A DNA stretch of 64,000 nt from Elmis aenea. Lineage: Eukaryota; Arthropoda; Insecta; Coleoptera; Elmidae. Under the pieces are notes generated by a model that saw only the letters and a program-made list of their open reading frames with translations, made no database searches and was not told the origin of the DNA. The stretch is taken from contig OX393579.1 in the NCBI GenBank assembly GCA_947652605.1, positions 50,784,970-50,848,969 of the forward strand, written 5' to 3'. Position 1 is the stretch's first letter. Each line of letters starts with the position of its first letter. Below, piece after piece: positions 55,860-64,000 of the stretch. The translations under genes and the position numbers were made by a program.

Positions 55860-56918
55860 AGAAATTAAAATGCAAAGTCATTGTGTTTGATAAAAGGGTG
55901 TACTCCCTGGGTATGCCTATGTAAAAAGTCTTTTAAGCACAATCAAATGACCTAAAAAAAATATGGCAAATGTAGCGTTACAAGGTAAAGTTCGTAGAAC
56001 AACGCGGATAGTGTCAACACACATTGGTTAACTAACTTATGCTTGGTGTAAATTCAAAAAGATCAAAATTTACACTAGAATTTTTCTAGCACTGGTCGTT
56101 CTTTTCTGTTTACTTACAGCCAACTGCGAGCAGTGCAAGCAAGACCCCGTATTTACAACTAATTTTGTTTATGCATAATGCTACTTTCATTATATTTCCA
56201 ATTACTTACATCAGTTATCTAATCCAAACAAAATATCCGTTCCCATAATTGAATTTATGAAAGAAAAATAACTAGAAAGCATTTCCCGTCCTGTTTATAT
56301 AAAGCAAACGCTAAATATCTACAACAATACACATCTTTTACGAGGCAGGCATTATTTAAACACACACCCCTCGGTTAACAGATAAATGAAAGCCAAACAA
56401 CGGGGGATGCTTGTTAGATGAGATCCAAATTATCTCTTGTAAGGATAACCGGTTGGTTGCAACATGCGCAAGAATGGTTGAATAAACAAAGAAGAAAATT
56501 TGTTTTTCTTTGTATTTTAAAGATTCACAAGGAATGTCTAAATAACGGGGGCGAAGTAAGGAGTTTGGCAAAATATTTGAACGCAGTTTAACGGCTCTCG
56601 CAAAACCTTAATATTTTAACATCCTTTTTCATGTTTTCAAATAATAAGAATGCCATGTAATGGCAATAAAATTAGTAAATAATCAAACTGCATTATAAAA
56701 TTATGGAGTATTACGTTTGAGTAACTTTCTTCAGCATAGCATTATTTCACCACTGAAAAACGTTGCGTAGTTTATTATTTAAAATTCATTCCAATCTTCT
56801 CAATCTTAGACACAAAAACTAGTAAATAGCTATTGTCTAAAAATTCAACGCAAATATGTTCTATCTAGAGAAAAGTGAAAAAGGCCGAACACTAGGATGT
56901 GATATGCAGCTGAATGTA
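55860..56918. other. No gene seen
   Basis: No repeat family recognised. A TATATAAAG word at about 56297 resembles a TATA box, but no transcript start or exon can be supported. Confidence 0.3.
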
Positions 56919-56926
56919 GTTAAAAA

Positions 56927-58104
56927 CAGGGACTAAAAACGAAAAAAATTCCGTTCGTTTCTGTTCGGAACGAAAACGAAATATATCGTTTTCGTTCTTG
57001 TCGTTCTAACCGAAAAAATTCTTTTTTCGTTTTCGTGAACCGAAATAATAACGGTTAAAACCGGTTTTACAATATTTTTTTGTCGTCAAAAAATCAATTT
57101 TTTTTGTAGTCACCACAACCCTCAATAAATACGATAACAATATTTGCGTCTCAACTAAAATATAAACGATGACGATGGGGTTTGATGCTCACGGACAGCA
57201 TATTTTAGACTGACGAACCATCGCCATAATAAATTTACCAAATCGTTAAACACATTAACATTTAACCATTTTATTAAGTTTAACACCCGTAAGGTGCAAA
57301 AACACAACGTGATTAGGTTAAATTAGACACACGATCTTTATCTAAAAATATGAAAATATAGCAAGTGCTATTTTAAATTTGTTTTAGTACTAAAAATCTA
57401 CGCATTTGAATTAAATAAGATCCTGCTGTAATTATTTAAAAAGACAAAAGAATGAATTCAAGTGGATAATTAACTAAATGTTATAAATAAAAAAGATATT
57501 AAAAAAAAACTTATATTAACTTGAACTTTACTTTAACTTTATAGTTTGCACATACCATACAATATACATTTTCACATTCCGTTAAATCTTACTAGCAACA
57601 CATCTTCCAATAAATCTTCTTTTAAATTAGCCCTTTTCGAAGTAAGAATAAATTTTACTATTATTATGTCTAAACGCAAATAAAACATACACATTGATAA
57701 TATATATCCAATCAAGTGTATATTCTATATTGATGATCTAAAAAACAAATTAGAAATAGAGAATATCTGTACCGTTAATTGTGTTACACCAAATTGCAAG
57801 TATAAACAATAAAGTTGTTAATACATATTCACGTAAATATATGGAGAAAAGTGAAGCTCACTTATTTCAAGTGAGATTTTTTACTGCCTCGTGGAGTCTC
57901 CCCAGCACAGAAGGTAAATTCACGTTTCTGTTTAACAAATAAAATTGAAATAGCGACAAAACCGGTTAAAACCGGTTTTGGAAAATATTTATTTCGTTTT
58001 CGTTCTTGAACGAAAAATAATAATTTCGTTTTCGGTTTCGTTTTCGTTCTTAAAAAAAATTCGGTTAATTTCGTTTAACGTTTTCGTTCCGTTCTCAGTC
58101 CCTG
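56927..58104. mobile_element. hAT-like element with CGTTTTCGTT-rich ends
   Basis: Ends CAGGGACTAAAAACG and (reverse complement) CAGGGACTGAGAACGG. Both subterminal zones (56940-57070 and 57960-58095) are packed with CGTTTTCGTTC and AACGAAAA words and an AACCGGTTTT block. The flanks GTTAAAAA and GTTTATAA agree at 6 of 8 bases, a decayed 8-bp duplication. The 1,178-bp body has no transposase. Confidence 0.8.
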
Positions 58105-58112
58105 GTTTATAA

Positions 58113-58503
58113 TATAAAAGATTCGATATTAACTAATAACGGAATTATAAAGAATAATGTTTTAATAGCATGATGTTCAGTTAAAATTTAAAGATTTTTA
58201 AAGCGTTCCTTCGAAGAAAAAGTTTGGAAAACGCTGCTCTTAACAATGCATGTTTTACATAATTAGCAGTGTTTCTCCAATTTGTATTACAAACAGAATT
58301 AACTATAACAGATGTTATTAGGATCTTTAGCTTTAATTTGCAAAAATTCTTTTAGCATTCGTCGACTTTAATAACTATCGGAACTAAATGAACGCTAATA
58401 AAAGTCCTAAAAGATGTGAACCATACTTTTTTGTCCATGTTTTCTCCAGTTTCGTTCATATTACCGTCTCCCGGCAATTGTAAAGCAAGCTGTATTAAGA
58501 TTC
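58113..58503. other. No feature seen
   Basis: AT-rich sequence between two transposons, without recognised structure. Confidence 0.3.
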
Positions 58504-58506
58504 TAA

Positions 58507-59919
58507 AGCCCGTGTGACACGGTATAGTTTTCTATATAGAAAACGATATAGAATATCTTGTATTGTTTTTCTTGTATAGATTTCAATATATAATTCCAAA
58601 CGTTTAAAACTGTGTGTGACACGGAGACATATTTTATATACAATTTACTAACCATGCACATGCGCCTAAACAGTATAAACACAGATGAGGCCCAAACAGA
58701 ATGCGAGTTTCGGGTTTTGAGTTTTGGATTTTGAGTATTGATGGTAGAAGTACAGATTTCAAAGAAAGAATTGGTGGGGTGGTAGTGGCATATGGCTCGA
58801 ATGAGAATGCGGCAGAAGAGGATAAGAGTAGTGGTATACTACGGTTCCTGCGACAGTTCGATGGCATATTCATCCGGAGCTTACTATGATCGATGTTTGA
58901 AGGTCGCGAAGAGGTCTTTCAAGGTCGTCGACAATGACCAAGGGGTGGTTGCTGAAGGAGTCTTTGAAATGTTTGAGGGTGTGGTTTTTGGGGTTGCCGA
59001 AGAAGTCTTTCAAGGTCATCGACAATGACCAGAGGGTGGTTGCTAAAGGAGTCTTTGAAATGTTTGAGGGTGTGGTTTTGGGGTTGCCGAAGAAGTCTTT
59101 CAAGGTCGTCGACAATGACCAGAGGGTGGTTGCTGAAGGAGTCTTTGAAATGTTTGAAAGACTTCTTCGGCAACCCAAAAAACCACACCCTCAAACATTT
59201 CAAAGACTCCTTCAGCAACCACCCTCTGGTCATTGTCGACGACCTTGAAAGACTTCTTCGGCAACCCCTAAAAACACACCCTCAAACATTTCAAAGACTC
59301 CTTCAGCAACCACCCTCTGGTCATTGTCGACGACCTTGAAAGACTTCTTCGGCAACACCCCCCGGTCATTGTCGACGACCTTGAAAGACTTATTCGCGAC
59401 CTTCAAACATCGATCATAGTAAGCTCCGGATGAATATGCCATCGAACTGTCGCAGGAACCGTAGTATACCACTACTGTTATCCTCTTCTGCCGCATTCTC
59501 ATTCGAGCCATATGCCACTACCACCCCTATCAATTATTTCTTTGTAATATGTACTTCTACCTATATGCACTCCCTCTAAAACAAGATATTTATCCCTTGT
59601 AATTGCCATTTTAAACAATAACATCATCCTACTTCGGATTACCAAGAATTAACTGTTAGCAGGAATTTCTATTGCTTATATTTCCTTTAGCTGCAGATGT
59701 TCAAAATCAGCCGCTATTATTCACGAACTGAATGCGCATCTGTAGCACGCCGTTTCTATATCAAAACTTACATGGAAATAGAACAAGTCGTATAGTATTT
59801 TCTGTACAAGAAACTATATAGAATTTTGTACGAAAATCCTGTATGACACGATATAAGATTTTCAATATAGTATTTGGTATAGTTTTCTATATAGAAAACT
59901 ATACCGTGTCACACGGGCT
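58507..59919. mobile_element. 1,413-bp element with 38-bp perfect TIRs and TSD TAA, holding a large palindrome
   Basis: The ends AGCCCGTGTGACACGGTATA are identical in inverted orientation and remain perfect for 38 bp. TAA flanks both sides (58504-58506 and 59920-59922). The TIR agrees with that of 48339-51071 at 13 of the first 16 positions, and both targets fit TWA. The centre (58772-59529) is a palindrome of about 760 bp. No transposase domain is present; the open frames in the palindrome are mirrored on both strands. Confidence 0.9.
58772..59529. repeat. Palindrome with 90/91-bp tandem units
   Basis: The outer arms match from TGGGGTGGTAGTGGCATATG at the left to its reverse complement at about 59529, centre near 59150. 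Within the left arm a 90-91 bp unit beginning CAAGGTCGTCGACAATGACC starts at 58920, 59011 and 59101. The right arm has inverted units at about 59228-59340. Multiple overlapping open frames on both strands follow from the repeat structure and need not be genes. Confidence 0.9.
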
Positions 59920-59922
59920 TAA

Positions 59923-60489
59923 TACATTTGCTTTCTTAAACCACTTTTGTAACGTTTTTTCACCGATTTATGTAACCGCATAAAAACGACGCCTAATTTT
60001 ATTTTCATGTCTTAGTTTATCAAGGATTTTCTTCGCTCAACGTCCTCATGATTTGCGAGTTCACATAAATGACAATCTGTCATAAATATTTTACGATCGT
60101 GTTTGACAACCATTAGATATTACTGGCAATAAAAATAACTCAACAAATAAAATTAATTTGTCACCGCTGACATGTTTCTGTAATAAATTGCTCATTGTGT
60201 CCGTCGTTTTTATATTCACCCTTTATTTCTTGTGTCTCCACACCGTGCGTGTGTACCGCTTTAATAAATTAACGTTTAATATAATATATCAATCTGTATT
60301 CACCGATATAGTTGGTGAAATATAAAAATGAATTTTGTCGTGAAAATGATTCAGTTGTTTTCGTTGCCATAAAACATATTCGAAAGGAAATGAAATTGTA
60401 TGTTGTTTCCTCTATTTCCCGTTTATAATATCTGTTCATGTTTTCATAAAGAAATAACTTTTGTTTAATCTCTTCTGCCTTTGTTGCAG
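59923..60489. other. Unique-looking sequence, intron side of exon C
   Basis: No repeat recognised. Ends in a long pyrimidine-rich tract (TCTCTTCTGCCTTTGTTGCAG), a strong splice acceptor. Confidence 0.4.
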
Positions 60490-60540
60490 GACCCTTTTTC
60501 GAATGTTGGGGTGCGGCAGTCGTGCATTTTTAAATTGCTG
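60490..60540 (+). CDS. Candidate host exon C (51 bp)
   Basis: A textbook acceptor (TTCTGCCTTTGTTGCAG) and donor (CTG then GTAAGTAC) enclose 51 bp that are clearly richer in GC than the flanks. Open frames: phase 0 (DPFSNVGVRQSCIFKLL) and after one leading base (TLFRMLGCGSRAFLNC). The first continues from exon B, the second from the candidate first exon at 47036. No protein family recognised. This is the best-supported exon of the window. Confidence 0.55.
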
Positions 60541-61550
60541 GTAAGTACAATCTGTCAATATTAACTTTCTCTCAGTATTGCTAAGTCTAAGTAAAATATT
60601 TGCGGATGGAAATGTATTTAATGAAATTCTTATTGCTAATATTTCCTTTGCGAAATGTTCATAATTAACTTTGTAAGTGCAATTTAATTTTTACTTGTGT
60701 TGTGCTGTATAGGGAAGGGATTATTTATGAAAAAAGTTTGTTAACTCATTAATTTTGTGTGCGTATAGTTTAGTTTCTTTCTGTAAACGTCATATAGTAA
60801 GTTAAGGGACGGCGCAGATATTAGCAATAAAAGAACACTTTAGAAAAAAACTGTAATGGTGCTGTTTCATCAGGAAAAAAATGTCAAATAAATCGTTTTA
60901 ATTTAATTACAAAACATTAAATTTGTGAAGCACTTGCTACTTCCTAATTTTTATACAGTACATTTAACTATACAGAGTGTTCCGAAAATCTATCCACCTC
61001 CATGATCTCGTTTAATTTTGCAGTAATACGTTTTTGTTTGAAAAAATCAGAAGAAAAAAATAATTAAATAATTGCGAGCTTTTTATTTGTAGATAATTTA
61101 CAGTTTAGCTATAAAGGAGGGCATATGGGGCTCCGCAATCGCTATTTTATAATATCCACATGCTTTGACCAATTTAAAATTCGTTAGTAAATAAAATTGG
61201 ATAATCTTTAGCAATGACAATAGTTCAAGTCCGTTTGCCATTGTCTAACTAAACATTGGGTGAGCTAAGGAGTAAAACAGTGCAATTTTATAACTGAATT
61301 CGCCATGTAATATAAAAATACACAAGTTTAAAAAAAAACAACAACTAATAAGCAAAAAGTAATTTGAAAAATAGCAATACATTATTGAGTATCGATAATT
61401 CCATTACTGTCATTAATGTCAATACAAATGCATACGATTTATCACGTTTGCTAGCAGATAAATAGGAACCTTACTATTTGCAATGGGATAAATTTTTGTT
61501 TACCTTCACCATAGCAAGGCAATGAAATTTTGGAACATATCAGAGGTTAA
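60541..61550. other. No gene seen; one MITE-like end
   Basis: At 60975 a CAGAGTGTTCCGAAAATC end follows TA. A GGAACACTCCTTG near 61661 may be its counterpart but agrees only over about 9 bp. Otherwise AT-rich intron-like sequence. Confidence 0.35.
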
Positions 61551-61611
61551 GTTTTCTACAAATGGTTTAAACGTCACACTTCAGTCGTGGAATTTTCGCT
61601 ACAAATACCAT

Positions 61612-61808
61612 TCCGAGGTTAAAATTTTACCAGGCCAAATTTTTATTTGGAACACTCCTTGTTGCTTTTCAATTTGAACTCGAATATTTGACAAATCAAC
61701 TTGCTCAACGCGCTTGTTGATTTGTCAATGTCAATTTATTCTCGTTAATAGTTACTAAACAGCAACTCGTGTCAAATCAAAATTTGGCTGGCAAATTTTA
61801 ACCTCTTA
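61612..61808. repeat. Imperfect foldback centred near 61708
   Basis: Outer arms GAGGTTAAAATTTTACCAGG (left) and CTGGCAAATTTTAACCTC (right) are complementary with few mismatches. An inner stem TTGACAAATCAAC (61688-61700) pairs exactly with GTTGATTTGTCAA (61716-61728). No coding capacity. The element type is unknown. Confidence 0.65.
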
Positions 61809-61849
61809 TGGTATTACCCCCGACAATAGTATTTTGTATTTTGTTTCTT

Positions 61850-63300
61850 GTTTTTATTTATTAACAAATCCGGACTAAAAGAGCGTAATTCAAGTAAAAT
61901 TGAAACTTTAAATAATTAAAATTAAATAATCTTAATTCGATAATTAAGCTGTTTATTTTGAAAGTGGCATAAGTCACTTTATCTTATGTTGAGAAGTTGA
62001 GATACCAAATGTTTTGTATTTCATTGTGCAACAAACAGATAAATGAAGCTATAAATCAGTTAAGAGCAACACTTCAAAAAGTAATACCGACAAATATTTT
62101 TTTGTACGTTACTATTAATATCATTGTAATAAAAACTAATTTAATGTAAATACTTCTTATTTGTAGCGGTTTTTTAGTAATTTAGTTTAACCTCCGTCGT
62201 TCAATTGATGCTGTACTTTTATTAATTAAGCTGGATAGTTAAACAGTCTTATTGAATGCTAGGTGTCCAGTATTATTTTTCCGTGGAAGTCAGAAACCCG
62301 GAAAGGAAAACTTTGGGCGCATGATTTTTTTGGCAGATTCTGTTTGCAAAAACCGTATTAGTAATTAACTAAAGCAAATTTGTCATTCTTCTTTAGTTGC
62401 TTGTAAGTTACTGTACCAGTTTTACAAAATCAAAGGCATTTCATCAGCAGGAAAAAGTCTTACGCTATTTTTATGCATCAAGTTAGAATAGTTTATATGT
62501 TTTATTAATTAAATTGGTAATGGATTGCTATACCTCAAGTTATCGAACTCAAATAAACTTACAACTTTTTCATTTCAGCAGTAATTCGAAATATTTCATT
62601 TAATATCTCAAGTTTTAAAACATAACACCGTAAAATACTAAATAATTTAGAATGTAAGCTTCAGAACTAAAAGAGTTTTCGTTTACTTTTTCTCGACAAC
62701 TTATCAATCCGTCTGTTTCATAAGCTAAATAATATCCCCTTAACTGTTTTGTATATTATAAAAGTTGAGCTATTAAAGTCCAGCCATTTGAAAAAGTCTG
62801 TGAATAAGTATAAGAGAAGTTTTGACAGTTTGAGGGGTTTTATCCGCCGTCCTACCGCGCCACTACCCTCAAACTCTTTAATTGAATTGCAACCACTGCA
62901 CGACATTTCTTTGAGAAGTGGATAAAGTTTTTAATTATTTTCAAACTGGAAAATGAATTTACGACAAATGGAATTCATTAATTTAAACAGCGATATAAAA
63001 TGTTTGCTCTGTTATTGTTCCAACTTCTCGCAGACTTTGTATAATTATTAAAGTTTCAAATGCGAGAAAGAATAATAACAACCTTCTGCGAAATTCCATA
63101 AAAACGGAAAGTTTACTTAATATAATACAAAATTGCCTTCACTGTTTCTCATACTAATTACTTTGGGTTACTTTGATATTGAATCACACAAAAAAAAAGA
63201 TAAAAACTTACTTGAACAAAATTACATAAGACGACATGCTCAATGTATCACTGCAGAAATGTTGCTTAATATAAGAGATGGAGATTCGGTTAAATTAGCA
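61850..63300. other. No gene seen; short hairpin
   Basis: AT-rich. GTTTGAGGG (62828-62836) pairs with CCCTCAAAC (62866-62874) around a GC-rich loop; its role is unknown. No splice-bounded exon found. Confidence 0.35.
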
Positions 63301-64000
63301 AAAAGTTATACAGGGTACACTACAGGTATACACTTTTCCATGGGAGACTATTGCTATCTCCGTAAATAATAAGAATACAAGGTTGGTTAAATGGGACAAA
63401 AGTTAGCTATTTAGGAGTGTATTTTAAACCAGATTTTGTTTTGTTTAAAAATTCCATGGCTTGCGTGATATAACAAAAAAACCGAAATCGATCAAAATTT
63501 TTTAACTTAACTATCTCGGCTATTATTGCGAATACAAAAAAAGTCAAAAGAAAAATGTTTTGTAAATTTCGTTTTCTATAAGATGGCGATAGTCAGATTT
63601 TTTAAAAATAAATTACCGTGCGAGATATTTGACAAAAAAACTTTTTTTTAAATGGTAATCGTAGTAGGTGATGACTTAGATTTTAAGATTATTTTTTTCT
63701 CTTTACAATGACATTATATTTTGTATGTCTATTTTCAAAAATAAACGAAAAAACCTAAAAAAATGCAAAATCTTACGATAAAAATCAAGGTTGCCATGGA
63801 AAAAAAACAATAACCGACTTCAATTATTTTATTTCGACCCTTGCTTGTCTATTATAATAATTGTGTTAACTGGGAATAATGTAAATCGACATGTGTAAAT
63901 ATGTTAAATCCTTTTTTGCTAATGTCTTAGTAAGAGGTATAAAATTCATTCATATTATGACTATTAGTATGATTATTTTAATTTCGCATTACATTTGTTG
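63301..64000. repeat. Decayed CAGGGT-type repeat
   Basis: A CAGGGTACACTACAGG end follows TA at 63312. AAAAATTCCATGGCTTGCGT and the following ATCTCGGCTATTAT text recall the interior of the MITE at 44317-44784. No right end is identified and no gene is seen up to the window edge. Confidence 0.4.

Noticed and set aside
56290..56340. TATATAAAG as a core promoter
   Set aside because: No initiator at the proper distance, no downstream exon and no other support; such words are common in AT-rich DNA.
58701..59511. Overlapping 80-104 codon frames on both strands as a protein gene
   Set aside because: They repeat every 91 bp and are mirrored across the palindrome centre, so they follow from repeat structure. 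No domain is recognisable.
63133..63369. 78-codon plus-strand frame near the right edge
   Set aside because: It runs into a CAGGGT-type repeat end at 63312 and shows no domain.
1..64000. tRNA, rRNA, CRISPR or bacterial operon features
   Set aside because: Nothing folds or reads like a tRNA or rRNA, there is no regularly spaced direct-repeat array with unique spacers, and the gene content is that of an animal nuclear genome.

Overview
The window is AT-rich, intron-like animal nuclear DNA, most probably from an insect (a beetle or similar genome is plausible, but not provable here). There are no operons, no bacterial-type gene packing and no long intact gene. Nearly every recognisable protein signature belongs to a decayed transposable element: mariner, Tc1, hAT, a DD82E-type DNA transposon, and Jockey-, CR1-, RTE- and I-like LINEs. 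Between them lie non-autonomous elements, many with exact target-site duplications (TSDs) that fix their ends to the base.

Layout. 1-8.7 kb: hAT MITEs (820-1199; 2030-3645 with TSD GTATAGAG), a palindromic TA-type element carrying a mariner-like transposase tail (4651-5437), a hAT transposase tail (5725-6370), and a possible minus-strand first coding exon (4134-4259). 8.7-17.5 kb: a GGAGC-rich hAT MITE (9816-10385, TSD AATATAAA), a minus-strand LINE (11199-12830), foldback repeats and a Tc1 tail. 17.8-25.7 kb: a 1.28 kb TIR element, a 16-bp minisatellite, a 142-bp TTAA MITE, and two abutting LINE fragments. 27-31.5 kb: mariner remnants, including a rearranged mosaic with an exact D34D spacing. 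33-43 kb: more hATs with exact 8-bp TSDs, a plus-strand Jockey LINE and mariner/hAT tails. 44-52.3 kb: TA MITEs, a 0.73 kb inverted repeat, and a minus-strand RTE-like LINE interrupted by a 2,733-bp transposon (48339-51071, TSD TTA) and by a 407-bp element (51689-52095, TSD TTTTATTC). 53-60 kb: a LINE insertion flanked by a 44-bp duplication (54071-55165), a hAT-like element with CGTTTTCGTT-rich ends, and a 1,413-bp element (58507-59919, TSD TAA) holding a large palindrome of 91-bp repeats.

Host signal. In the non-repetitive stretches there are three short plus-strand segments bounded by good splice consensus sequences (34502-34555, 52887-52936, 60490-60540) whose open frames join without a stop. 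There is also a candidate first coding exon with an ATG and a strong donor at 47036-47073. The simplest reading is that the window lies in large introns of one or more host genes, swollen by nested transposons. I do not recognise the host protein.

Most notable: the 48339-51071 transposon, whose transposase fragments suggest a catalytic D-to-E spacing of about 82 residues, with 3-bp TWA target duplications and a likely non-autonomous relative at 58507-59919.
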